A stretch of DNA of 5,965 nt from an uncultured beta proteobacterium (GTDB lineage Bacteria; Pseudomonadota; Gammaproteobacteria; Burkholderiales; Burkholderiaceae_C): the NCBI GenBank assembly GCA_903958915.1, contig CAJBVC010000478.1, positions 1 through 5,965 on the forward strand, written 5' to 3'. The translations under genes and the position numbers were made by a program. Within the stretch, counting starts at the first letter, position 1, and each line of letters begins with the position of its first letter. Below, in pieces: positions 1-4,272 of the stretch. Under the pieces are notes generated by a model. That model saw nothing but the letters and a program-made list of their open reading frames with translations. It was not told the DNA's origin and did no database searches.

Positions 1-116
1 CCGGCCTTGGACTCCCAGGCGAGGTGGCCGATGATGAACAGCATGTAGAGCATGAAGGCGCCCACGCCAAAGGACAGGCCAAAGGCGGCGATCTGCTCTT
101 CGCTAAAGCCAAACAT
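1..116 (-). CDS. DUF2788 family small membrane protein (C-terminus cut by window edge)
   Basis: Only the first 38 codons are inside the window. The translation begins MFGFSEEQIAAFGLSFGVGA and continues into a hydrophobic segment (about residues 12-33) ending in HLAWESKAG. I recognise this as the DUF2788 family: short proteobacterial proteins, usually about 70 residues, with two predicted membrane helices and no established function. The ATG shares one base with the TGA stop of the upstream DUF2189 gene (TGATG at 118-114), so the two are probably co-transcribed and translationally coupled. A weak AGGT at 125-122, inside the upstream gene, gives six-base spacing. The rest of the protein, including the expected second helix, lies beyond position 1. 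Family recognition comes from recall of the N-terminal motif and is fairly confident; function is unknown. Confidence 0.8.
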   Translation of the reverse strand, partial: MFGFSEEQIAAFGLSFGVGAFMLYMLFIIGHLAWESKA

Positions 117-958
117 CACGCACCTGCCTTGGGTGCATTGCCGGGTTCTGAATCCCGCAGGGGCAGCATGCTGGCATCGACCAGGTCACGGTAGGCGTAC
201 CAGCTGGCGTGGCCCAGCATGGGAATGATGGCGATCAGCCCGAGCATCAGGGAACCCAGCCCCAACAGGGTAAAGACCATGATGACGGCGGCCCAGAACG
301 CCATGGGTATGGGGTTGGCCAGCACCACCTGCCAGCTGGTCTGCACCGCCTGCATGAGGGTGACACGCCGGTCCAGTAGCAGTGGCATGGCAATCACGCT
401 GGAGGCAAACATGGGGGCGGCGAGTACCCCCCCTACGGCCAGCCAGATCTCAAACAGCCAGCCTTCTTTGGCCAGCACCACATGGCGCACAAAGGCGATG
501 GGGCCGGTGATGGGTACCGGTGCCAGCAGGGTGATGAGCGCTGCCGAGGTGATCACCCAGCCGGTGGCGGCCAAGGCTAGCAGGGCGCCGAACTGGAACA
601 TGCACCAGTAATCGTTGCCCCATTTATTGATGTGGCTGCCCTGCCAGTTCAGCCAGGTTTTAAGAACGACGCTGAAGTTGGCAACTTCATTGCGCTCCAG
701 GGCGCGGCTCAGGGCGTAAAGACTGGTTGCGAGCACGGGTGCGATGACCATGAACCCGGACAGTGCGCCCGCCAGCAGCCAGAATCTCTGGTGTGCGATG
801 GCCGCAATGACACCGCCGCCAACCGCCAGCACCAGACCATGCGCAAAGCTGACCCAGCCACAACGCGCCATGTCGCGCCAAGCCAGCACCAGCCAGACCA
901 GGGGTTGCATGACGGTAATCGTTCGCACTGTCGGCTGGGGTATCGGCAAAGAGGGCAT
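116..958 (-). CDS. DUF2189 family integral membrane protein
   Basis: The gene encodes 280 residues of a polytopic inner-membrane protein. Hydrophobic segments lie at roughly 36-56, 59-80, 122-148, 168-192 and 215-248. The C-terminal signature GHASWYAYRDLVD (249-261) follows the last membrane segment and is typical of DUF2189. The length agrees with the family. No enzymatic motif is visible and the function of DUF2189 is not established. The chosen ATG (958-956) has no good Shine-Dalgarno sequence. A second Met at residue 17 is possible, but the PTVRTITV segment before it looks like the usual family N-terminus, so I keep the longer form. The gene is the first of a pair with DUF2788, overlapping by one base. 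Upstream, an FNR-like box (1010-1023) is well placed relative to a possible -10 element (987-982), suggesting control by an FNR-type regulator. Confidence 0.85.
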   Translation of the reverse strand: MPSLPIPQPTVRTITVMQPLVWLVLAWRDMARCGWVSFAHGLVLAVGGGVIAAIAHQRFWLLAGALSGFMVIAPVLATSLYALSRALERNEVANFSVVLKTWLNWQGSHINKWGNDYWCMFQFGALLALAATGWVITSAALITLLAPVPITGPIAFVRHVVLAKEGWLFEIWLAVGGVLAAPMFASSVIAMPLLLDRRVTLMQAVQTSWQVVLANPIPMAFWAAVIMVFTLLGLGSLMLGLIAIIPMLGHASWYAYRDLVDASMLPLRDSEPGNAPKAGA

Positions 959-981
959 GGTCTATGGAAAATGAAGTGTGG

Positions 982-987
982 AGTTTA
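982..987 (-). promoter_or_regulatory. Candidate -10 element for the DUF2189-DUF2788 operon
   Basis: On the minus strand the hexamer reads TAAACT, four of six matches to TATAAT. It predicts a transcription start near 975, leaving a leader of about 16 bases before the ATG at 958. The FNR-like palindrome centred at 1016.5 would then sit at about -41.5, the geometry of class II FNR-activated promoters, which need no good -35 box. This is inference from spacing only. Confidence 0.35.
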
Positions 988-1009
988 GAACCAGCCCCAC
1001 TGTAACGTC

Positions 1010-1023
1010 TTGATGTCCGTCAA
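1010..1023. promoter_or_regulatory. FNR-type palindrome (TTGAT-N4-GTCAA) between DUF2189 and the glutaredoxin-like gene
   Basis: The sequence TTGATGTCCGTCAA matches the FNR/Anr consensus TTGAT-N4-ATCAA at nine of ten arm positions. It lies in the 135-bp divergent space and could serve either side. The geometry is best for the minus-strand DUF2189 promoter (about -41.5). For the plus-strand gene it lies near -43.5 or -54.5, depending on which -10 element is used. The second copy in this window, at 3605-3618, has identical arms. TTGA-N6-TCAA should arise by chance only about 0.1 times in 6 kb at equal base frequencies, so two intergenic copies are unlikely to be noise. Confidence 0.55.
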
Positions 1024-1047
1024 TGGCAAGCAGGGGGTGTACCCCGC

Positions 1048-1064
1048 TGTAAGCTGCGCATAAT
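1048..1064 (+). promoter_or_regulatory. Candidate promoter of the glutaredoxin-like gene (two possible -10 elements)
   Basis: Two -10-like hexamers precede the gene: TGTAAG at 1048-1053 and CATAAT at 1059-1064, each with four or five matches to TATAAT. Neither has a convincing -35 box. The dyad GGGGT-GT-ACCCC (1034-1045) occupies the -35 position of the second and could be an operator. With the first, the FNR-like box would be centred near -43.5. The choice between them is open. Confidence 0.3.
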
Positions 1065-1093
1065 GGCGGCTTTCATGCAGCAGGAGTTGTCCC

Positions 1094-1459
1094 ATGTCCC
1101 GTCCGGTTCTCAGCGAAACCAGCATCCACCCCGCCATCCGCAACCGGGTGGCCACGCTGCACCAGGACATTGTGAAAGAAGTACAAGACGCCGTAGCTGC
1201 CAATGCCGTGGTGGTTGTCGGCATGGCTGTCAACCCTATGCCCAAGAAAGCACGCAAGATGCTGGACGATGCCGGGGTGACCTACGCTTACCTGGAGTAC
1301 GGCAGCTATTTCAATACCTGGCGCCGCCGCAACGCACTGAAAATGTGGACCGGCTGGCCCACATTTCCGATGGTGTTTGTGAAAGGTGTGCTGGTGGGAG
1401 GCGCCTCCGATGTGGAGGCGCTGATTGCCAGCGGCGAACTTAAGAAAATGCTCACCTGA
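1094..1459 (+). CDS. Glutaredoxin-fold protein lacking all active-site cysteines
   Basis: The 121-residue product resembles a Grx4-type monothiol glutaredoxin. It has a first beta strand (VVVVGMAV, about 39-46), an active-site loop followed by a helix (KKARKMLDDAG), the WPTFP segment with the cis-proline (88-92), and the GGxxD glutathione-binding turn (GGASD, 102-106), ending in ASGELKKML. Residues 47-50, where glutaredoxins carry CPYC or CGFS, read NPMP, and the whole protein contains no cysteine. Ordinary thiol-disulfide or Fe-S cluster ligation by a Grx cysteine is therefore impossible. The glutathione-binding features suggest it may still bind glutathione or a partner protein, which is inference. 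Annotation pipelines would probably call it glutaredoxin. The start is secured by AGGAG at 1082-1086, seven bases before the ATG. It converges with the Spy-like gene, nine bases apart. Confidence 0.85.
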   Translation: MSRPVLSETSIHPAIRNRVATLHQDIVKEVQDAVAANAVVVVGMAVNPMPKKARKMLDDAGVTYAYLEYGSYFNTWRRRNALKMWTGWPTFPMVFVKGVLVGGASDVEALIASGELKKMLT

Positions 1460-1468
1460 ATTGCGCGA

Positions 1469-2056
1469 TTAGTTGCTTTTCGGAGCGGCCGCACCCGGTC
1501 CACGGCCTGGACCACCGTGACCGAAGTGACCACGTCGTTCGCCCATGCGGGCATGCTCGGCATCAAAAACCTTTTGCTGCTCGGGAGCGAGCGCGGCATA
1601 AAACGTCTTGACGGCAGCTTCACGCTGCTCCATCGCGCCGCTGCGCTCGGCATGGTGCTGAACGCGCAGGGCGTGCATCTTGTCGATGCGCTCTGGCGTG
1701 GTCAGCTTGGCCAGTTCTGCAGGGTCAGGGCGATTTTCAGCTTTGCGGGCTGGCGGTTTCATGGCGGCGATGAAACTGGTCCATGCACCTTCCTGCGCTG
1801 CCGTGATTTTGAGTTTGCCTTTGAGCAGTTCTGCGCGCTTGGCCATAAAGGCCTCCATCTTGGCCGGGTCTGTTCTGCCGCGCATGCCCATGGGTCCACC
1901 GTGTCCCATGGGGCCATCGCCGCCCATCATCGCGTGGCGGCCACCACCCATGCCCATACCCATTCCCCCCATGCAATCGGGTTGGGCGGCGTGGACGGCG
2001 AGACCGGTGGTGGCAAGCACGGCGGTGACGACAAGGGTTTTCAATACTGTCTTCAT
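1469..2056 (-). CDS. Spy/CpxP-like periplasmic chaperone or metal-binding protein, Met-rich
   Basis: The 195-residue product starts with a clear Sec signal peptide (residues 1-23; KTVLKTL basic start, hydrophobic core, probable cleavage after VHA), placing it in the periplasm. The mature part has the LTxxQ pattern of the Spy/CpxP family: KITAAQ (83-88), LTTPERIDKM (118-127) and LAPEQQKVFD (156-165), within mostly helical charged sequence. Spy and CpxP prevent aggregation of envelope proteins, and relatives (CnrX/ZraP-type) sense or bind metals. An insert at 28-61 is rich in Met, Gly and His (nine Met between residues 29 and 58, plus Cys28 and His41/52), a composition often seen in periplasmic Cu(I)/Ag(I) binding segments. 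The C-terminus is also Gly/His-rich. The start is the ATG preceded by AGGAG (2067-2063). Longer in-frame starts up to 2137 would bury the signal peptide and are rejected. Confidence 0.85.
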   Translation of the reverse strand: MKTVLKTLVVTAVLATTGLAVHAAQPDCMGGMGMGMGGGRHAMMGGDGPMGHGGPMGMRGRTDPAKMEAFMAKRAELLKGKLKITAAQEGAWTSFIAAMKPPARKAENRPDPAELAKLTTPERIDKMHALRVQHHAERSGAMEQREAAVKTFYAALAPEQQKVFDAEHARMGERRGHFGHGGPGRGPGAAAPKSN

Positions 2057-2062
2057 GGTGAT

Positions 2063-2067
2063 CTCCT
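2063..2067 (-). promoter_or_regulatory. Ribosome binding site that fixes the Spy-like start
   Basis: The minus strand reads AGGAG here, six bases before the ATG at 2056-2054 and directly before a canonical signal peptide. This decides against the upstream in-frame starts. Confidence 0.8.
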
Positions 2068-2227
2068 GAGAGGGGTCTGCGGCGGGAATCGCCATCAACC
2101 TGATCGCAAGTATGGCAACGCCGTGTATCGCCAGCATTGCGGCGGATGAAATCTTTGTAAAGTTGGCGAGTTGGTTGGGCGGTCTGCGCCGACAATACCT
2201 GCCGTTGCAAGTGGTTCAATCTGGAAA

Positions 2228-2232
2228 AGGGA
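2228..2232 (+). promoter_or_regulatory. Ribosome binding site supporting the GTG start of rdgC
   Basis: AGGGA lies four bases before the GTG at 2237, slightly closer than usual. No comparable site precedes the longer in-frame ATG at 2171, and the family N-terminus begins at this GTG. Confidence 0.6.
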
Positions 2233-2236
2233 AGCA

Positions 2237-3145
2237 GTGTTCAAGAATTTGATGATCTACCGCATGACTGCGGGTTGGCCCGAGGTGGTGGCGACGCTGG
2301 AAGATGCGCTCGAGGAAGCACGTTTTACCGAGTGTGGCGCCTCGCAGGAAAAGTCGGTGGGATGGGTGGAGCCGCGTGGACACGAGCATGGGGCTCTCGT
2401 CGAGGTGGTGGGTGGGCAGTGGCTGATGAAGCTGATGATCGAGGTCAAGGTTATTCCCGCCTCGGTGGTCAAGCGCAAGGTGCAGGAGCAGTTGGACCAC
2501 ATCGAAGCCACCACCGGGCGCAAACCGGGCAAGAAAGAGCGGCGCGACATCAGCGAAGACGCGCGTCTGGCTTTGCTGCCGGTGGCCTTTACCAAGCAGG
2601 GCAGCGTGCAGGTGTGGGTGGACCCGACGGCGGGGATTCTGGTGACCGATGCCGGCAGCCAGGGCAAGGCCGATGAGGTGATGACCTGGCTGATCAAGGC
2701 TGTCAACGGACTGGTGGTGCAGCTCGTCAATACCCAGACCTCTCCATCCGCGGCGATGGCTTTGTGGCTCTCGACCCAGGAAGGACCGCCCGACTTCACG
2801 GTGGACCGCGAGTGTGAGCTCAAAGCGGCCGATGAATCGCGTGCCGTGGTGCGCTACACGCGTCACGCGCTCGATACCGAAGAGGTGAGCCAGCACATTG
2901 CCATGGGAAAGGTGCCCACGCGATTAGCGTTGACCTGGAGTGATCGAGTGTCGTTTGTGTTGACCGACACCCTGCAGCTCAAGAAGGTCTCTTTTCTGGA
3001 AACCGTGTTTGAAGGTGCAGCGGCTGCCCCCGGCGATACGCAGGACGACAACTTTGATGCCGACATGGCAATTGCCACGGGAGAACTGAGGAAGCTGATT
3101 CCGGATTTGCTGGAAGCCTTGGGTGGCGAGGTGGTCGCTGGGTAG
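2237..3145 (+). CDS. rdgC: Recombination-associated protein RdgC
   Basis: The 302-residue product matches RdgC over its whole length; E. coli RdgC, as I recall it, has 303 residues. Visible family motifs are FKNLMIYR (2-9), GWVEP (42-46), the SLLP-like LLPVAF (113-118), the central KVPTRLALTW segment (225-234), FDADMAIATGEL (273-284) and the terminal LLEALGGE (291-298). RdgC forms a ring-shaped dimer that encircles double-stranded DNA without sequence specificity. It limits RecA access and is linked to replication restart and, in Neisseria, to pilin variation. It is cytoplasmic and nucleoid-associated. I chose GTG at 2237 because family members begin at the FKNL motif; the ATG at 2171 would add 22 residues with no family counterpart. 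The gene stands alone, divergent from the Spy-like gene and convergent with DUF2892. A long palindrome starts at its stop codon. Confidence 0.95.
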   Translation: MFKNLMIYRMTAGWPEVVATLEDALEEARFTECGASQEKSVGWVEPRGHEHGALVEVVGGQWLMKLMIEVKVIPASVVKRKVQEQLDHIEATTGRKPGKKERRDISEDARLALLPVAFTKQGSVQVWVDPTAGILVTDAGSQGKADEVMTWLIKAVNGLVVQLVNTQTSPSAAMALWLSTQEGPPDFTVDRECELKAADESRAVVRYTRHALDTEEVSQHIAMGKVPTRLALTWSDRVSFVLTDTLQLKKVSFLETVFEGAAAAPGDTQDDNFDADMAIATGELRKLIPDLLEALGGEVVAG

Positions 3146-3235
3146 GAGCCAGGGTGGCATAGGGCTCTGCTCCGTGTCCCCCGCCCTTCGGGCTCCTCCT
3201 TGACCTACGCAGAACCCTATGCCACCCAGGCTCCT
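3144..3235. repeat. Long imperfect palindrome at the rdgC stop codon
   Basis: The arms 3144-3170 and 3209-3235 are inverted complements at 25 of 27 positions (mismatches at 3151/3228 and 3165/3214). They enclose a 38-base loop that holds a smaller GCCC-TTC-GGGC hairpin (3183-3193). The left arm begins within the TAG stop of rdgC. No T-run follows either arm, so a simple intrinsic terminator is not obvious, although a stem this long could stop or protect transcripts from either side. The size, near-perfect arms and nested hairpin resemble dispersed palindromic elements (REP/BIME or small MITE-like). Copy number cannot be judged from one window. Confidence 0.75.
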
Positions 3236-3263
3236 GGCGGACCTGGTTTGCGCGATTCGAGTG

Positions 3264-3306
3264 ACAAAACAGCCTGTAGCGCCCATAGATACTGCGTGAG
3301 GCGCTA
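3264..3306 (-). terminator. Possible terminator of the DUF2892 gene
   Basis: About 20 bases after the DUF2892 stop codon, the minus strand has a GC-rich stem TAGCGCC/GGCGCTA with a 16-base loop. TTTT (3269-3266) follows seven bases past the stem. The loop is long and the T-run short and displaced, so this is a moderate candidate within the repeat element. Confidence 0.4.
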
Positions 3307-3325
3307 TTACAAACGTAGCGGTATG
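3264..3325 (-). repeat. Probable Comamonadaceae-type dispersed intergenic hairpin repeat
   Basis: Read on the minus strand, the segment runs GCTACGTTTGTAATAGCGCC, then a spacer containing CTCACGCAGTATCTATG, then GGCGCTACAGGCTGTTTTGT. It closely resembles a short repeat I remember as very common between genes in Comamonadaceae genomes (TAATAGC-CTCACGC-CTAT-GCGCTA-AGGC-TTTT layout). The core is a perfect 7-bp inverted repeat, 3277-3283 and 3300-3306. The family match is from memory; the hairpin itself is directly visible. Confidence 0.55.
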
Positions 3326-3523
3326 CTATTTGGATTCTTTCATCGAACAGGTATTGAAGCCAAAGATGGCATACGGTGGGCACCAGCCGATGGCACCTGT
3401 GGCCAACGGCACAACGCCGAGCCAGCCCCAGACGCCGATGGTGCCGGTGAGGGTCAAGCCGATCAGCACCAGGCCAACCACGATGCGCAGAATGCGGTCA
3501 ATGCCGCCAACGTTCAATTTCAT
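3326..3523 (-). CDS. DUF2892 (YgaP-like) small inner-membrane protein
   Basis: The 65-residue product begins MKLNVGGIDRILRIVVG and has two hydrophobic segments (about 11-27 and 31-47), then GWCPPYAIFGFNTCSMK. This is the DUF2892 family, also found as the membrane part of the YgaP rhodanese. The two conserved cysteines (C48 and C59) lie just after the second helix. Their role is unknown; thiol or metal chemistry is a guess. The start is the ATG at 3523, with AGGAG at 3534-3530 and six-base spacing; a TTG two codons upstream is disfavoured. The gene lies 91 bp downstream of the Crp/Fnr regulator on the same strand, with two palindromic protein-binding sites in between. It is therefore probably regulated separately. 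Such proteins often sit beside copper/redox genes and Crp/Fnr regulators in betaproteobacteria, as I recall. Confidence 0.88.
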   Translation of the reverse strand: MKLNVGGIDRILRIVVGLVLIGLTLTGTIGVWGWLGVVPLATGAIGWCPPYAIFGFNTCSMKESK

Positions 3524-3529
3524 ATCCAA

Positions 3530-3534
3530 CTCCT
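3530..3534 (-). promoter_or_regulatory. Ribosome binding site that decides the DUF2892 start
   Basis: AGGAG on the minus strand is six bases before the ATG at 3523-3521, but abuts the TTG at 3529-3527, so translation should begin at the ATG (MKLNVGG). Confidence 0.75.
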
Positions 3535-3556
3535 ATGGTATTGATGGGATAGTTGT

Positions 3557-3562
3557 ATTGAA
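3557..3562 (-). promoter_or_regulatory. Candidate -10 element for the DUF2892 gene
   Basis: The minus strand reads TTCAAT, four of six matches to TATAAT. It predicts a start near 3550, putting the CRP-like palindrome (centre 3591.5) at about -41.5 and the FNR-like box (centre 3611.5) at about -61.5. Both are standard activator positions. The call rests on spacing and a weak hexamer. Confidence 0.35.
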
Positions 3563-3583
3563 CCGCAGGCGGCGCCAAGGGTC

Positions 3584-3599
3584 AGTGACCTGAGTCACA
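3584..3599. promoter_or_regulatory. CRP-like palindrome upstream of DUF2892
   Basis: AGTGACCTGAGTCACA matches the CRP core TGTGA-N6-TCACA at nine of ten positions; the inner GTGAC/GTCAC arms are perfect inverted repeats. It lies between the regulator's stop codon and the DUF2892 start, centred at about -41.5 to a possible promoter. Either a CRP homologue or the neighbouring Crp/Fnr protein could bind here. Confidence 0.5.
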
Positions 3600-3604
3600 C
3601 AGAT

Positions 3605-3618
3605 TTGATCGTTGTCAA
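3605..3618. promoter_or_regulatory. FNR-type palindrome (TTGAT-N4-GTCAA) upstream of DUF2892
   Basis: TTGATCGTTGTCAA matches the FNR/Anr consensus at nine of ten arm positions, with arms identical to the box at 1010-1023. It overlaps the last codon and stop of the Crp/Fnr regulator gene (TGA at 3617-3615) and lies 82-95 bases upstream of the DUF2892 ATG. It is the natural candidate target of the adjacent regulator. Confidence 0.55.
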
Positions 3619-4265
3619 GCCGGCAAAGTGGACGCCAACCCGCGCAGCGCAGCGCTGTCGCGAATCTGGATATTGCTGCGCCCCAGTTCCACCCAGCCCT
3701 CGCGCTCAAAACGGCGCAGCAGCCGGGTGATGATTTCACGCACCGTACCCAGCTCGTCGGCTAGCGACTGGTGGGTGAGGGCCAAGTCCTGGCCACGCCC
3801 GAGCAGGGCTGCTGCCAGGCGGGCGTCGAGCTTGTGAAAGGCCACCGCATCGACCAGCACCGTGAGGTCGGCCATGCGCTCGGCAAACAGGCCCAGCACA
3901 TCGTCACGAAATGCGGGTGTTTGCAGCCATTGGGTGAACACCGGTGGCGCAATCAGTAGCAGGGTGGTGGGTTTGGTCGTGATGCCCTGGGCCGATAGTG
4001 GCGTGCTGCGAAACAGGCAGGCGCTGGAAACCAGGCACAACTCGCCCGGTACTACCCGGTACAGTTCCAGCGAGCGCCCGTCGCCCGAATGGCGCGACAC
4101 CTTCACCTCGCCATCAAGTACCAGCGGAAAGCCGCGGCACGGGGAATTCGCATCAAACAAAACGGTACCAGTGGGAGCGGTCATCGGACCCACCGACGCC
4201 CCCAACTCCGCCAGCGATGGTGACACCTGCGCCAGTGCAGGGTAGAGGGAAACCGGATCGGTCAT
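3615..4265 (-). CDS. Crp/Fnr family transcriptional regulator
   Basis: The 216-residue product has the Crp/Fnr architecture. It has a cyclic-nucleotide-binding-type beta-roll (about 25-110, with VLDGEVKVSRHSGDGRSLELYRVVPGE in two visible parts), a long dimerisation helix (about 120-150), and a C-terminal winged helix-turn-helix (about 162-200). The recognition helix reads TVREIITRLLRRFE. Its E177-xx-T180-R181 corresponds to the E-xx-S-R of FNR, which reads TTGAT half-sites, and both FNR-like boxes in this window fit. Cysteines are only C43, C77 and C83 (the last two as CLVSSAC), so the four-Cys [4Fe-4S] pattern of E. coli FNR is absent. The signal is unknown; a redox or metal thiol sensor is possible. 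The ATG lies seven bases after the copZ stop with no clear Shine-Dalgarno, suggesting coupling to copZ. A longer start at 4346 would overlap copZ and is rejected. Confidence 0.9.
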   Translation of the reverse strand: MTDPVSLYPALAQVSPSLAELGASVGPMTAPTGTVLFDANSPCRGFPLVLDGEVKVSRHSGDGRSLELYRVVPGELCLVSSACLFRSTPLSAQGITTKPTTLLLIAPPVFTQWLQTPAFRDDVLGLFAERMADLTVLVDAVAFHKLDARLAAALLGRGQDLALTHQSLADELGTVREIITRLLRRFEREGWVELGRSNIQIRDSAALRGLASTLPA

Positions 4266-4272
4266 GATCCGG

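Larger units (their letters stand above)
2057..2236. other. Divergent intergenic region between the Spy-like gene and rdgC
   Basis: This 180-bp space must carry the promoters of both genes. On the minus strand TTTACA with AATGCT 17 bases downstream is a weak sigma70-like pair. On the plus strand TTGGTT followed after 17 bases by AATACC is also weak. I see no convincing CpxR, RpoE or FNR-type site. A small GGCG-GTCTG-CGCC hairpin near 2180-2190 is probably incidental. Confidence 0.4.

Noticed and set aside
1397..1408. Perfect 12-bp palindrome GGAGGCGCCTCC within the glutaredoxin-like gene, with a partial direct repeat at 1414
   Set aside because: It encodes the conserved GGAS turn in GC-rich codons. 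Coding constraint explains it and the position is not regulatory.
1460..1468. Terminator between the convergent glutaredoxin-like and Spy-like genes
   Set aside because: The gap is only nine bases. I see no strong stem with a T-run there; termination probably occurs inside the opposite gene or by Rho.
1517..2149. A 210-codon open frame on the plus strand opposite the Spy-like gene
   Set aside because: The minus-strand frame has a signal peptide, ribosome binding site and LTxxQ motifs. The plus-strand frame is His/Gly-rich shadow sequence without a ribosome binding site.
2171..2236. ATG start for rdgC adding 22 residues
   Set aside because: RdgC proteins begin at the FKNL motif, and the GTG at 2237 has an upstream AGGGA. 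The extension looks like untranslated leader.
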